From the NCBI GenBank assembly GCA_029689965.1, contig CP121450.1:1612001-1676000 (forward strand): a stretch of 64,000 nucleotides of DNA, written 5' to 3'. Source of the DNA: Curtobacterium flaccumfaciens (GTDB lineage Bacteria > Actinomycetota > Actinomycetes > Actinomycetales > Microbacteriaceae). The translations under genes and the position numbers were made by a program. The notes beneath the pieces are model-generated. The model worked only from the letters and a program-made list of their open reading frames with translations. It was not told the origin of the DNA and did no database searches. Positions 22,648 to 36,098 of this stretch are shown here, piece by piece (positions within the stretch are counted from its first letter, which is position 1; each line of letters begins with the position of its first letter).

Positions 22648-23334
22648 CTACGGCTGCTGCTGTTCGGCCTCGGCCGCGTGCTTCGCCTTGCGCGCCGTAC
22701 GCCAGTAGTGCAGGCCCGCCGGCACGACCGTGACGAGCACGGCGAGGATGAGGATCACGTCGATGTAGTTGCGCACGATGTAGGCGATCGGCGGGATGTA
22801 CCCGAGGAAGTACCCGAGGAACGTCACGCCGACGCCCCAGATCACGGCCCCGACGGCGTTGTAGAGCGAGTACTTCTTGTAGTTCATGCGGCCGACGCCC
22901 GCGGCGATCGGCGCGAACGTCCGGACGACCGGCACGAAGCGGGCGAGGATGACGGCGAGCGGCCCGAAGCGGTGGAAGAACGCGTTCGTACGGTCGACGT
23001 TCTCCTTCGAGAAGAGTCCGCTCTCCTTGCGCTCGAAGATCGGCGGCCCGGCCTTCTTGCCGATGTAGTACCCGAGCTCGCCGCCGAGGAACGCCGCGGC
23101 ACCGATCATCAACGCGGCGACCCAGACGGGGATGCCGCCGATCTCACCGCCCCGGTCGAAGGCGAAGAGGCCCGTGATCACGAGCAGGCTGTCGCCCGGG
23201 AAGATGAACCCGATGAGCAGCCCGGTCTCGGCGAACACGATCGCGCAGACGACGAGCACCGCGATCGCGCCGAAGTGGTCGAGGATGTACTGCGGATCCA
23301 GCCAGGGGATCAGGGCGAGTGCGACGGAGTGCAT
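22648..23334 (-). CDS. DedA family membrane protein
   Basis: 228 aa, intact. Family hallmarks are FAETGLLIGFIFPGDSLLV, GGELGYYIGKKAGP and HRFGPLAVILARFVPVVRTF with GxxRM after it. DedA proteins are polytopic; members act in lipid flipping and membrane homeostasis. The C-terminal tail is Lys/Gln-rich. The ATG at 23334 is preceded by GGAAGAACC, a weak ribosome binding site. Confidence 0.93.
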   Translation of the reverse strand: MHSVALALIPWLDPQYILDHFGAIAVLVVCAIVFAETGLLIGFIFPGDSLLVITGLFAFDRGGEIGGIPVWVAALMIGAAAFLGGELGYYIGKKAGPPIFERKESGLFSKENVDRTNAFFHRFGPLAVILARFVPVVRTFAPIAAGVGRMNYKKYSLYNAVGAVIWGVGVTFLGYFLGYIPPIAYIVRNYIDVILILAVLVTVVPAGLHYWRTARKAKHAAEAEQQQP

Positions 23335-23464
23335 GGTTCTTCCGGTCGTGGTGGCGGGGTCACGGGGAGGACTCCCGCGAGACGAGGGTACCGTCCGGCG
23401 GTTGCGCCCCCATCCCTCGCGGGTATGACTTCCCTGGTCCTGCGGGGAGGCCGCGCCGACGTCG

Positions 23465-23545
23465 TGCGGAAGGAGGGACTCGAACCCTCACGCCTGGGGC
23501 ACAGGAACCTAAATCCTGCGTGTCTACCGATTCCACCACTCCCGC
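23465..23545 (-). tRNA. tRNA-Leu (TAG)
   Basis: The minus strand begins GCGGGAGTGGTGGAATCGGT, has the seven-base anticodon loop TTTAGGT (anticodon TAG, reading CTA/CTG) between CAGGA and TCCTG, and a GAGGG/CCCTC T-stem with TTCGAGT. The acceptor GCGGGAG pairs with CTTCCGC with discriminator A; CCA is not encoded. The class II variable arm (TGCCCCAGGCGT) is short for Leu, possibly another homopolymer loss. Confidence 0.9.
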
Positions 23546-23618
23546 GAGCAGCGGCAGTCTACCGAGCGCACGTTGACGGCCGGACGCGATCCGAGCCTCC
23601 CGGCCGCCCCGCGCACCC

Positions 23619-23695
23619 ACTGTGCGAGGTGACGCGCACTGTGCGAGGCGAACCGCGTGCCACCGTGGGCGGGACCTCGCACACTGCGAGCGCGC
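23619..23695. repeat. Family C repeats (GTGCGAGG)
   Basis: Two direct CTGTGCGAGG copies are followed by the inverse ACCTCGCACACTGCGAG. The same vocabulary recurs at 50697-50818 and 53083-53182. It lies between the tRNA and the 3' end of the MFS gene. Confidence 0.65.
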
Positions 23696-23704
23696 CGCCG
23701 CGCG

Positions 23705-25065
23705 TCAGCGCAGCCGGCGGGGGAGGTACCGCGGCACGTAGCGGAGCAGGATGCCGGCGCCGATCAAGCCGAGCACGCCCATCACCCCGCTCGCCACCGC
23801 GATCGACGCGACCGCCGTCACGCCGGAGATCACCAGCGGCGCGGCCGCCTGCCCGAAGTCGCCGGTGAACCGCCACGCGCCGAGGAACGGCGCCGGGTGG
23901 TCCCGCGGCGCGAGGTCCGCACCGAGCGTCATGAGGATGCCGGAGCCGACACCGTTCGCGAGGGACATGCCCATCGCGATCGCGACGAACCAGCCCACCC
24001 GGGCGTCGAGGTGCCCGGACCACGCGAGCAGGAAGTAGCTCACGCTGAGCCCGAGCATGCAGGGCAGCGCGCTCGCGAGGCGGCCCCAGCGGTCCATGAT
24101 CTGCCCGCTCGTGTAGAAGAGTGCGAAGTCGACCGCGCCGGCGATGCCGATGACGAGGGCGGCGGTCGAGTCGTCGAGTCCGACGCTCACCGCCCAGAGC
24201 GGCAGGATGACCTGCCGTCCGGCGCGGAGTGCGCCGATCAGGCCGGCGCCGCTGCCGAGCCGGAGCAGGACGGCCCGGTTCGCGCGGATGGTGCGGAAGA
24301 GGCCGTGCGCCTCTTCCTGGACGAACTGCGCGCCGGTGTCGGTGGGCGGCTCGGTCGGGCGGCCCGCGTCGGTCGCGGGGTCGGCGGTCGGCCTGGGCCC
24401 ACGCCGCCGGTTCCCGGACGACGCGCCAGCGGCGTCCGGGCCGTGCCGGTGGGGAGAGGCGCGGGTCGGCCTCCGGAAGCCGCGTGCGCCCGTCGCGGGG
24501 TCGCGCAGGACGAGCAGCACGACCGCCGCCAGCAGGCAGCAGACGACGTGGATCCAGAAGGCGCTCTGCGTGGTGCCGGTCAGGTGCACGACGCCGGCGG
24601 CGATGAAGGGGCCGACGAAGTAGCCGAAGCGGAACACGCCGCCGAGGCTCGACAGGGCCCGTGCGCGGATGGCGAGCGGGATCGCGGTCGTCATGTAGGC
24701 GTGCCGGGCGAGGGCGAACACGGCCGTGGACACGCCGACGAGGAACACGCCGAGCGCCAGGACCCAGGCGTTCGGCGCCACGGTGCAGACCAGGAGCCCG
24801 ACCACGGAGACGGCCGCTGCGCCGATCATCGCGTTCCGCTCCCCGATGCGGGCGACGACCACGCCGGAGGGCACGTCGCCGATGAGCTCCCCGACGAGGA
24901 TGAGCGCCGCGACGAACCCGGCGAACGCCAGGCTCGCGCCGAGGGAGTCGGCGGCGATCGGGATGATCGGGATGACGGCGCCCTCGCCGACGGCGAAGAG
25001 TGCGGCGGGCAGGAACCCGGACAGCACGACCGACCGGAAGTCGAAGGCGGGGTCTCGGAGGTCAT
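23705..25065 (-). CDS. MFS transporter
   Basis: About 453 aa with 12 predicted helices and a long hydrophilic Pro/Arg/Thr-rich central loop (about 24340-24500). Helices such as [20 protein letters not shown] (containing the loop 2-3 motif with the acidic/Gly pair) and FFLVAW-like repeats fit the major facilitator fold; the substrate is unknown. The start is inferred as the ATG at 25065, reading [14 protein letters not shown] after one C is restored near 25048. On this strand a TACCCT box (25081-25076) lies ten bases upstream. It diverges from mnmA. Confidence 0.8.
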
Positions 25066-25075
25066 CGCTCGTGCA

Positions 25076-25098
25076 AGGGTACGCGGCTCGCTTACCCT
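25076..25098. promoter_or_regulatory. Face-to-face -10 boxes of the MFS gene and mnmA
   Basis: AGGGTA (25076-25081) and TACCCT (25093-25098) form an inverted repeat. Each is a TACCCT -10 hexamer for one of the two divergent genes (ten and six bases from their start codons). The promoters therefore overlap back to back within 40 bases. Confidence 0.6.
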
Positions 25099-25104
25099 GG
25101 TTGC

Positions 25105-26211
25105 ATGCGTGTACTTGCAGCGATGAGCGGCGGTGTCGACTCGGCGGTGGCCGCCGCCCGGGCCGTCGACGCCGGACACGACGTGGTGGGCGTGCACCTC
25201 GCACTGAGCCGGATGCCCGGGACGCTCCGCACCGGCAGTCGCGGCTGCTGCACCATCGAGGACTCGATGGACGCCCAGCGCGCCGCGTCCGCACTCGGCA
25301 TCCCGTACTACGTGTGGGACTTCTCGGCACGGTTCAAGGAGGACGTCGTCGACGACTTCGTGGCCGAGTACCAGGCCGGCCGCACGCCGAACCCCTGCAT
25401 GCGCTGCAACGAGCGGATCAAGTTCGCGGCGCTGCTCGAGAAGGCGCTCGCCCTCGGGTTCGACGCCGTGTGCACCGGTCACTACGCCTCGATCGTCACC
25501 GGCCCCGACGGCTCCCGTGAGCTGCACCGGTCGGCGGCGTGGGCGAAGGACCAGTCGTACGTGCTCGGCGTGCTGACCGCCGAGCAGCTCCAGCACGCGA
25601 TGTTCCCGCTCGGCGCCACCCCGTCGAAGGACGAGGTCCGGGCGGAGGCCGCGGCCCGTGGCCTGACGGTGGCGCAGAAGCCGGACTCGTACGACATCTG
25701 CTTCATCCCCGACGGCGACACCCGGGGCTGGCTCGCGGACCGCGTCGGCACCGCCCCCGGCGACGTCGTCGAGCGGGACGGCACGGTCGTCGGGGCGCAC
25801 GAGGGGGCCACCGGCTACACGGTGGGACAGCGGCGAGGGCTCCACCTCGGGCGTCCAGCACCGGACGGCAAGCCCCGCTTCGTGCTCGAGATCCGTCCGA
25901 AGGAGAACACGGTCGTGGTCGGTCCGAAGGAGGCGCTCGACGTCACCTCGATGTCCGGCGCCCGCTTCACCTGGGCCGGGACCGCTCCGGCCGAACCGTC
26001 CGTCCCGTTCGCGTGCGAGGTGCAGATCCGCGCGCACGCCGATCCGGTGCCCGCGACCGCCCGGGTGGCGGACGGCGCGCTGGTGATCGACGTCGCCGAG
26101 CCGCTGTCGGGCGTGGCGCCGGGCCAGACCGCCGTCGTCTACGTCGGGACGCGGGTGCTCGGCCAGTGCACCATCGACACGACCGTCTCGGCGGTGCCGG
26201 CGTCCGTCTGA
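25105..26211 (+). CDS. mnmA: tRNA-specific 2-thiouridylase
   Basis: 368 aa, intact. Thiolates U34 of Lys, Glu and Gln tRNAs. The ATP-pyrophosphatase loop is [17 protein letters not shown]. The first catalytic Cys is in [12 protein letters not shown] and the second in [17 protein letters not shown]. tRNA-contact motifs follow ([26 protein letters not shown]). The ATG is six bases after TACCCT, so it is probably leaderless. Its stop is 65 bases before ligA. Confidence 0.97.
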   Translation: MRVLAAMSGGVDSAVAAARAVDAGHDVVGVHLALSRMPGTLRTGSRGCCTIEDSMDAQRAASALGIPYYVWDFSARFKEDVVDDFVAEYQAGRTPNPCMRCNERIKFAALLEKALALGFDAVCTGHYASIVTGPDGSRELHRSAAWAKDQSYVLGVLTAEQLQHAMFPLGATPSKDEVRAEAAARGLTVAQKPDSYDICFIPDGDTRGWLADRVGTAPGDVVERDGTVVGAHEGATGYTVGQRRGLHLGRPAPDGKPRFVLEIRPKENTVVVGPKEALDVTSMSGARFTWAGTAPAEPSVPFACEVQIRAHADPVPATARVADGALVIDVAEPLSGVAPGQTAVVYVGTRVLGQCTIDTTVSAVPASV

Positions 26212-26266
26212 GCACGGCGCTCCCGGGTGCTGCCCCGCTGCGACCCGCGTCGGCGGTCCACGGTAG

Positions 26267-28626
<2,360 letters not shown>

Positions 28627-28806
28627 GACCGCTGCACGAGCACGACCGTGTTCTGTCCGCACGCCGCGGCGCGCCGGTCCGTGCACCCAGTTCAGGGGTC
28701 AAGTTGCATCCCGCACGTCCTCCAGGAAGGCATTCTCCTTACACTCGACAGAGCATCACCCGTCGTCTGCAGGGGACGGCGGGACGGCCTTCCCGGGGAG
28801 ACCCGA
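28627..28806. other. Intergenic region without a recognisable element
   Basis: 180 bases between ligA and the DUF1023 gene. I see no gene, hairpin family or clear promoter. TTACACT at about 28739-28745 is the only promoter-like hexamer. Confidence 0.4.
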
Positions 28807-30161
28807 TTGCTGCTCATCGCTGCGGCTCTGCTCACCGCCTCGATGCACTCGCTCGGAGTGGTCGAGGCCCCAGCCGCGCCCGCAGCGCACCCCGTGAGCA
28901 TCGTGGCGTCCGCCACGCCGACCGTCGGCACCGCCTCGGGCGCCAGCCGGTCACGACCGGGGTACAGGTCACGGCCGCCGAGGTCGCCGCGGAGCACGGC
29001 CGGTCGTTCCTCCATGGCCTGTCCTCCCTCGGCCACGCGGAGCTGCTCCGCGCCGCCCGGGACCCCCGCGTCGTCGCCACCGCGCAGGACGACCCGCCGA
29101 AGGCCGCCGAGGTCGCGACCTGGTGGGCCGGGATCGACGACCGGGAGCGCCACGCCCTCGTGACGGACGCGCCGTCGATCATCGGCAACCTCGACGGCGT
29201 GCCGTACCCGGTCCGGGACCGGGCGAACCGTGCCGTGCTGGCCGCGGGGCTCGCCGACCACGCGAGCGCCGCCCGGACCGCTATGCTCGGCCAGGTGCGG
29301 GACTCGCTCGTCCACGCCGCCGGGCACCCGCACGGTACCTCGTGACACTCGACACCCGCGGCTCCGGACGCGCCGCCATCGCGATCGGGGACCTCGACAG
29401 CGCCGCCGACGTCACGGTCGTCGTGCCGGGCATGTTCTTCACGGTGACCGGGCAGATGACCGACTTCACGAACACCGCGAACGACCTCTACACCGAGCAG
29501 GCCACCGTCGCCGGGCTGGCGGCCCCCGGCTCGGGGAACGGTGTCGCCGTCGTCGCCTGGATGGGCTACCGCACCCCGGACCTGTCGAACATCCTCTCGC
29601 TCGACCTCGCGAAGACCGGTGCGCAGCGGCTCGAGCGCGCCGTCGACGGGCTCCGTGCCGGCCGGGTCGGCGACCAGCCGCGCCTGAACGTCGTCGCGCA
29701 CTCGTACGGCTCGACGATGGCACTCATGGCGCTGTCGTCCGGCGGATGCGCGCCGACACCCTCACGGTGCTCGGCTCCCCGGGCAGTGACGTGCAGACGG
29801 CCGAGCAGCTGGCGGTCGGCCACGGACAGGTGTTCGTCGGCGACGCCCACAGCGACCCGATCGCGGGATCCGGGTACTTCGGCACCGACCCCGGGTCCGC
29901 GACGTTCGGCTCGACGGTGCTCGACCTGGCCGGAGGCGTCGACGGGCAGGACGCCGGTGACGTGTTCCGCCGTCCGGTCGGCCACAACGACTACCTCAAA
30001 CCCGGTACGGCATCGCTCCACGACGTCGCACTCATCGCGGTCGGGCGAGGGGACCTGGTCCGCGAACAGATCCGGCGCGGCCGGAGCGGCGGGACGGAGT
30101 GCCGCAGACCTCACCGGACATGTACCTCGTCCGGCCCCAGGACCTCCAGCCCCGCGAGTGA
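28807..30161 (+). CDS. DUF1023 alpha/beta-hydrolase, probably secreted
   Basis: About 452 aa. The N-terminus LLLIAAALLTASMHSLGVV with an Ala-rich region resembles a signal peptide. The hydrolase core has VVVPGMFFT, VVAWMGYRTPD and the nucleophile elbow NVVAHSYGSTMAL, typical of DUF1023. Four single-base losses lie near 28946, 29333 (expected GHPARYLVTLD), 29743 (SSGGMRADTLTVLG) and 30095 (SGGDGVPQTSPD); the repaired frame ends at 30161. The TTG start at 28807, after GGGGAG, is the best available but uncertain. Substrate unknown. Confidence 0.75.
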
Positions 30162-30247
30162 TCCTGGGTGAGAACCTGAACGCCGACGCAGCTGCTGTGT
30201 CGTTCCGCGGCAGAACCAGTACAGACCATCGCCCTACGGTGCCCTGC

Positions 30248-32482
30248 ATGCGTGTGGTGCGATGGCCTGGTGCTCTCCTGACGTTCGTCGCGTTGTCGGC
30301 GCTGGCCGGCATGCTCGTCGCAGTGGCGGTCACGCCGGGGGTCGCGGTCGCCGGCGAGGGCGCCTCCGGAGCGGTGGCGTTCTTCGAGGACCTGCCGAGC
30401 TACCTCGACATCCAGGCCCCGCAGCAGGTGTCCTCCGTCTACGCGACGAAGGGCGGTCAGCAGGTCAAGATCGCGTCGTTCTACGCCGAGAACCGGACGA
30501 ACGTGGCGTCCGATGCGATGGCGAAGACACTCAAGCAGGCGGCCATCGACACCGAGGACCCCGCTTCTACGACGAAGGCGGCATCGACGTCGTGGGGACG
30601 CTCCGCGGTGCGGCCGCGACCGTCGTCGGCGGTGACGTGCAGGGCGGGTCGAGCATCACCCAGCAGTACGTGAAGAACGTCCTCGTGCAGCAGTGCGAGC
30701 AGCTCACGGGCAAGGACGCCGCCGACACCGAGAAGAAGATCGCCGCGTGCTACCAGGACGCTGCCGGTGTGACGCCGCAGCGGAAGCTCCAGGAGATGCG
30801 GTACGCGATCGCCGTCAACAAGAAGTACTCGAAGGAGCAGATCCTCACCGGGTACCTCAACCTCGTCGGCCTGGGCGGCCGGGTGTACGGTGCGGAGGCC
30901 GGTGCGGAGTACTACTTCGGCGTGCACGCGAAGGACCTGTCGCTCGTGCAGTCGGCGACACTCGTCGCGATCCTGAACAACCCGTCGAACCTGCGCATCG
31001 ACCAGCCGTCGAACGCCGACAACGGTGCGAAGAACGGGTACGCGGCGACGAAGGAACGCCGTGACTACGTCCTGCAGCGGATGTACGTCCACCACGACAT
31101 CACCAAGGCGCAGCGCGACGAGGCGAAGGCGTCCCCGATCACGCCGAAGATCACCGCCACCGCGAACGGCTGCTCGTCGGCGGCGAGCGGGTACGACGCC
31201 GGGTACTTCTGCGACTACGTGCGGGACCAGGTGCTGCAGGACCCGGCGTTCGGGAAGACGGCCGCCGAGCGCATCGCGACGCTCGACACCAAGGGACTCG
31301 AGATCCACACCTCGCTCGACCTCGACCTGCAGGCCCAAGCCCAGTCGGCACTGTCCACCTACGTGCCGACGACCATGACCGGCGTCGACGTCGGCGGTTC
31401 CAACGTCACCGTCGAGCCCGGCACCGGTCGCATCCTGTCGATGGTGCAGAACACGTCCTACACGCAGGGCGACAGCGGCGCGGCCGGGTCCACGGCGGTG
31501 AACTACAGCGCCGACAGCGGCTACGGCAACTCCGGCGGGTTCCAGACCGGCTCGACGTACAAGGTGTTCACGCTCGCCGAGTGGCTCGCGACCGGGCACA
31601 CCCTGTCCCAGTCGGTGTCGACGACCGAGCACACGTTCCAGAACTCGGAGTTCACGAACTCGTGTCAGAACGTCAGCGGTGGCACCTGGTCGGTGGCGAA
31701 CGCCGAGAGCGTCCCGGTCGATGACCGTGCAGGCCGCGACCTCGGAGTCGATCAACACGGCCTACGCGCAGATGGGCAAGCAGCTCGACCTGTGCAAGAT
31801 CGCCCAGCTCGCCCAGTCCATGGGCATCCACCCGGCGTCCGGCGGCGACCTGACCCAGACCCCGTCGTCGATCCTGGGCGTGAACGACCTGTCGCCGATC
31901 GACCTGGCCGAGGCCTACGCCGGGTTCGCGAACGGCGGCGTGGTCTGCACCCCGACCGCGATCGATTCGGTGACCGAGTCCGACGGCACGAAGATCACCC
32001 CGTCGCCCGCCTCCTGCAAGCAGGGTGTCTCGGCCGACGTCGCGGGCACCGTCGACTACGCGCTGCAGGGCGTCCTCACCGGCGCGGGCACTGCCGCCAG
32101 CGCCAACCCGGGCGACGACACCCCGAAGTTCGCGAAGACCGGCACGACCGACGGTGACGTGCAGAACTGGCTCGTGGCGTCGTCGACGAAGTACACGAAC
32201 GCGACCTGGATCGGGAACGTGCAGGGGAGCGTCAGCCTGGCGAACTGGCCGTTCCTGCAGGGCACGACCGGGTACAGCGCGAAGTTCGGCGTCGGGAAGT
32301 CGATGATGTCCTACCTGGACCAGAAGGTCGGCGGTGGAGCGCTGCCCACGCCGGACCAGGCGATGATCGGGCAGACGAGCCATGCGTCGAGCCAGTCGTC
32401 GTCGCAGAGCGGCGACCAGTCGTCGCAGTCGCAGTCGCAGCAGAAGCAGCAGGAACACGGCGGCCACCGGAACGGGAAGTGA
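30248..32482 (+). CDS. Class A penicillin-binding protein (transglycosylase/transpeptidase)
   Basis: About 744 aa. One N-terminal helix (GALLTFVALSALAGMLVAVA), then the GT51 domain (IDTEDPRFYDEGGID after repair, QGGSSITQQYVKNVL) and the transpeptidase domain: SxxK in TGSTYKVFTL, SxN in SESINTAYAQ and KTG in FAKTGTTDGD. The C-terminal ~50 residues are Ser/Gln-rich. It polymerises and cross-links peptidoglycan outside the membrane. Breaks: one C lost near 30565, a +1 shift near 31715. A TACGGT box lies seven bases before the ATG. Confidence 0.93.
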
Positions 32483-32616
32483 CCGCCTGGGTCCACGCCG
32501 CCGGTCTCGCGGGCGCGTGTCGCGCCTCCAGGCGGCCGCGCTCTCCACAGGCGCCTTGCACCGCGTGACGCACCAATAGACTGGTGGGCATCCCACGAAC
32601 CGATCGACGGAGCACC
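32483..32616. repeat. Degenerate family A element and gatC promoter region
   Basis: GACCGCCTGG at the PBP stop and CGCGCCTCCAGGCGG about 30 bases later form a decayed family A palindrome. TAGACT (32576-32581) is a promoter candidate for gatCAB, giving a leader of about 30 bases. Confidence 0.55.
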
Positions 32617-32916
32617 ATGCCTGACATCACGAGCGAGCAGGTCGCCCACTTGGCGAACCTCGCACGTATCGCACTCACGCCCGACGAGATCGAGAAGCTG
32701 ACGGGGAAGCTGTCACACATCGTCGAGAGCGTCGCCAGGGTCGCGGAGGTCGCGACCCCGGACGTCCCCGCCACGAGCCACCCCGTGCCGCTCGGCAACG
32801 TCACCCGACCCGACGTGGTCGGCGCGACCCTCACGCAGGAGCAGGCGCTCTCGGGTGCGCCGGACTCCGACGGCGAGCGGTTCCGTGTGACGGCGATCCT
32901 CGGCGAAGAACAGTAG
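32617..32916 (+). CDS. gatC: Asp-tRNA(Asn)/Glu-tRNA(Gln) amidotransferase subunit C
   Basis: 99 aa, intact. The family opening is visible: [20 protein letters not shown], then [16 protein letters not shown], and the [13 protein letters not shown] end. GatC stabilises the GatA-GatB complex. It is followed after 11 bases by gatA and then gatB. Confidence 0.96.
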   Translation: MPDITSEQVAHLANLARIALTPDEIEKLTGKLSHIVESVARVAEVATPDVPATSHPVPLGNVTRPDVVGATLTQEQALSGAPDSDGERFRVTAILGEEQ

Positions 32917-32927
32917 GGCGGAGAACA

Positions 32928-34475
32928 GTGACCGACGACATCACCCGGCTCAGCGCCGCGGCGCTCGCGGACGCCCTCGTGGCGCGCGACGTCTCGAGCG
33001 TGGAGGCCACGCAGGCCCACCTCGACCGCATCCAGGCGGTGGACGGCGACGTCCACGCCTTCCTGCACGTCAACCAGAACGCGCTCGCCGCGGCGAAGTC
33101 GATCGACTCGCGCCGAGCGGCCGGCGACGCCCTCGGTCCGCTCGCGGGCGTGCCGATCGCGGTGAAGGACGTCCTGTGCACGCAGGACATGCCGACGACC
33201 TCGGGTTCGAAGATCCTCGAGGGCTGGGTGCCGCCGTACGACGCCACCCCGGTCGCGAAGCTCCGCGCCGCCGGCCTCGTGCCGCTCGGCAAGACCAACA
33301 TGGACGAGTTCGCGATGGGCTCGACCACCGAGTTCTCGGCGTACGGCCCGACGCACAACCCGTGGGACCTCGACCGGATCCCCGGCGGGTCCGGTGGTGG
33401 CTCGGCGGCCGCGGTCGCCGCGCACGAGGCGCCGCTCGCCCTCGGCTCCGACACGGGCGGGTCGATCCGCCAGCCGGGCGCGGTCACGGGGACCGTCGGT
33501 GTGAAGCCGACGTACGGCGGTGTCAGCCGCTACGGGGCGATCGCGCTCGCGTCCAGCCTCGACCAGATCGGTCCGGTGTCCCGCACCGTCCTCGACGCGG
33601 CGCTCCTGCACGACGTCATCGGCGGGCACGACCCGCGCGACTCCACGAGCATCCCGGACGTCTGGCCCTCCATGGCCGCCGCCGCGCGCGAGGGGCTGCA
33701 GGCGGGCACGCTGCGTGGGCTGAAGGTCGGCGTCGTGAAGGAGCTCGCCGGGGGCGAGGGCTTCCAGGCCGGTGTCACGCAGCGCTTCCAGGAGACCGTG
33801 GCGCTGCTGGAGTCGGCCGGCGCCGAGGTGGTCGAGATCGACGCACCCTCGTTCGCCTACGCCATCAGCGCCTACTACCTGATCCTCCCGGCCGAGGCGT
33901 CGTCGAACCTCGCGAAGTTCGACTCGGTGCGCTTCGGCCTCCGGGTGACCCCGGAGAACGGCGCCACCGTCGAGGACGTCATGGCCGCGACGCGGGAGGC
34001 CGGGTTCGGCCCCGAGGTCAAGCGCCGCATCATCCTCGGCACGTACGCACTGAGCGCCGGGTACTACGACGCCTACTACGGGTCGGCGCAGAAGGTCCGG
34101 ACGCTGGTCCAGCGCGAATTCGCGGCCGCGTTCGAGCAGGTCGACCTGCTCGTCAGCCCGTCCGCACCGACGACCGCGTTCCCGATCGGCGAGCGCATCG
34201 ACGACCCGCTCGCGATGTACCTCAACGACCTCACGACGATCCCGGCGAACCTCGCCGGCGTCCCCGGCATGAGCATCCCGAACGGCCTCGCGCCGGAGGA
34301 CGGCCTGCCGACGGGCGTGCAGCTCATGGCACCGCAGCGCGAGGACGCCCGGCTCTACCGGTACGGCGCCGCGCTCGAGCGCCTGCTCGAACAGCAGTGG
34401 GGTCGCCCGCTCATCGACAGCGTCCCGGACCTCGACGAGTCTCAGCAGTCCGCTGCGCAGGAAGGTGTGATCTGA
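32928..34475 (+). CDS. gatA: Asp-tRNA(Asn)/Glu-tRNA(Gln) amidotransferase subunit A
   Basis: 515 aa, intact. Amidase-signature enzyme that releases ammonia from glutamine. The Ser-cisSer-Lys triad is visible: Lys in [13 protein letters not shown], the serines in [17 protein letters not shown] and [13 protein letters not shown]. The GTG start at 32928 follows GGCGGAGAAC. The stop overlaps the gatB ATG by one base. Confidence 0.97.
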   Translation: MTDDITRLSAAALADALVARDVSSVEATQAHLDRIQAVDGDVHAFLHVNQNALAAAKSIDSRRAAGDALGPLAGVPIAVKDVLCTQDMPTTSGSKILEGWVPPYDATPVAKLRAAGLVPLGKTNMDEFAMGSTTEFSAYGPTHNPWDLDRIPGGSGGGSAAAVAAHEAPLALGSDTGGSIRQPGAVTGTVGVKPTYGGVSRYGAIALASSLDQIGPVSRTVLDAALLHDVIGGHDPRDSTSIPDVWPSMAAAAREGLQAGTLRGLKVGVVKELAGGEGFQAGVTQRFQETVALLESAGAEVVEIDAPSFAYAISAYYLILPAEASSNLAKFDSVRFGLRVTPENGATVEDVMAATREAGFGPEVKRRIILGTYALSAGYYDAYYGSAQKVRTLVQREFAAAFEQVDLLVSPSAPTTAFPIGERIDDPLAMYLNDLTTIPANLAGVPGMSIPNGLAPEDGLPTGVQLMAPQREDARLYRYGAALERLLEQQWGRPLIDSVPDLDESQQSAAQEGVI

Positions 34476-35980
34476 TGGCGCAGAAGGACGCGCTGATGGA
34501 CTTCGACGAGGCACTCCGGCGGTACGAGCCGGTCCTCGGGTTCGAGGTCCACGTCGAGCTCGCGACGAAGACCAAGATGTTCTCGGACGCGCCGAACTTC
34601 TTCGGCGGCGAGCCGAACACGAACGTGACGCCGGTCGACCTCGGGCTCCCCGGATCGCTGCCGGTCGTCAACGAGCAGGCGGTGCGGTACTCGATCCAGC
34701 TCGGGCTCGCGCTCGGCTGCTCGATCGCCGAGTCATCGCGGTTCGCCCGGAAGAACTACTACTACCCGGACAACCCGAAGAACTACCAGATCTCCCAGTA
34801 CGACGAGCCGATCGCGTACGAGGGCGAGGTCGAGGTGGAGCTCGCCGACGGCACGATCTTCCAGGTGCCGATCGAGCGCGCCCACATGGAAGAGGACGCG
34901 GGCAAGCTCACGCACGTGGGCGGTGCCACCGGCCGCATCCAGGGCGCCGAGTACTCGCTCGTCGACTACAACCGCGCGGGTGTCCCGCTCGTCGAGATCG
35001 TCACGAAGCCGATCTTCGGCACCGAGGAACGCGCTCCGGAGCTCGGCGCCGCGTACGTGCAGGTCATCCGCGACCTCGTCCGTGCGCTCGGTGTCTCCGA
35101 GGCCCGCATGGAGCGGGGCAACCTCCGCTGCGACGCGAACATCTCCCTGCGCCCGCGCGGACAGGAGAAGCTCGGCACCCGCACCGAGACGAAGAACGTG
35201 AACTCGTTCCGCGCCGTCGAGCGCGCCATCCGCTACGAGATCCAGCGGCAGGCCGCGATCCTCGCCGACGGCGGCACGGTCACGCAGGAGACTCGCCACT
35301 GGCACGAGGACACCGGCCGCACCTCGGCCGGCCGCCCGAAGTCGGACGCCGACGACTACCGCTACTTCCCGGAGCCCGACCTGCTCCCCGTGGTGCCGGA
35401 CCCGGCCGTGGTCGAGGAGCTCCGCGCGTCACTGCCCGAGGCGCCGGTCGCACGTCGTCGCCGGCTGAAGGGCGAGTGGGCCTTCACCGATCTCGAGTTC
35501 CAGGACGTCGTCAACGGCGGCCTGCTCGACGAGCTCGAGGGCACCGTCGCCGCCGGTGCCGCACCGCAGGCCGCCCGCAAGTGGTGGACGGGTGAGATCA
35601 GCCGTGTCGCGAACGCCCAGGACGCCGCCGCGGGCGATCTCGTGTCGCCGAAGCACGTCGCCGAGCTCATCGCGCTCGTCGAGTCCGGCGACCTCACCGA
35701 TCGTCTGGCGCGCCAGGTGCTCGAGGGCGTCATCGCGGGCGAGGGCTCACCGGCGCAGGTCGTCGAGTCCCGCGGGCTGAAGGTCGTCTCGGACGACTCG
35801 GCGCTCACCGCCGCCGTGGACGAGGCACTCGCCGCGCAGCCCGACGTGCTGGCGAAGATCCAGGACGGCAAGGTCCAGGCCGCCGGCGCGATCATCGGCG
35901 CCGTCATGAAGGCGATGAAGGGCCAGGCGGACGCCGCACGCGTTCGCGAGCTGGCGCTGGAGCGAGCGCAGCAGTCGTAG
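34475..35980 (+). CDS. gatB: Asp-tRNA(Asn)/Glu-tRNA(Gln) amidotransferase subunit B
   Basis: 501 aa, intact. The kinase/transamidase subunit that phosphorylates and amidates the mischarged tRNA. Signature segments: [57 protein letters not shown] and [10 protein letters not shown]. The C-terminal tail domain (VEELRASLP onward) is complete. A strong hairpin follows. Confidence 0.97.
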   Translation: MAQKDALMDFDEALRRYEPVLGFEVHVELATKTKMFSDAPNFFGGEPNTNVTPVDLGLPGSLPVVNEQAVRYSIQLGLALGCSIAESSRFARKNYYYPDNPKNYQISQYDEPIAYEGEVEVELADGTIFQVPIERAHMEEDAGKLTHVGGATGRIQGAEYSLVDYNRAGVPLVEIVTKPIFGTEERAPELGAAYVQVIRDLVRALGVSEARMERGNLRCDANISLRPRGQEKLGTRTETKNVNSFRAVERAIRYEIQRQAAILADGGTVTQETRHWHEDTGRTSAGRPKSDADDYRYFPEPDLLPVVPDPAVVEELRASLPEAPVARRRRLKGEWAFTDLEFQDVVNGGLLDELEGTVAAGAAPQAARKWWTGEISRVANAQDAAAGDLVSPKHVAELIALVESGDLTDRLARQVLEGVIAGEGSPAQVVESRGLKVVSDDSALTAAVDEALAAQPDVLAKIQDGKVQAAGAIIGAVMKAMKGQADAARVRELALERAQQS

Positions 35981-36005
35981 ACCCCCTTCCGCGGAACCAG
36001 GTTCC

Positions 36006-36041
36006 GGACACAGCACCGTGGAGATCCACGGTGCTGTGTCC
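36006..36041. terminator. 17-bp perfect hairpin after gatB
   Basis: Bases 36006-36022 and 36025-36041 are exact reverse complements with only a 2-base spacer, starting 25 bases after the gatB stop. There is no T-run. It is the most stable isolated palindrome here and is unrelated in sequence to the dispersed families. Confidence 0.8.
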
Positions 36042-36098
36042 GTTCCGGGGTGCCGGTCAACCTGGGGACGCGTCAGCGACCCGGTGACAAGATGGGTC

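Noticed and set aside
28704..30161. Several separate small genes in the DUF1023 region
   Set aside because: The pieces follow in order along one hydrolase fold and join by single-base repairs, so one gene is the simpler reading.
36006..36041. Hairpin as a member of dispersed family A
   Set aside because: Its arms share no core with the CTGGAGGC element; it is a single strong palindrome behind gatB.
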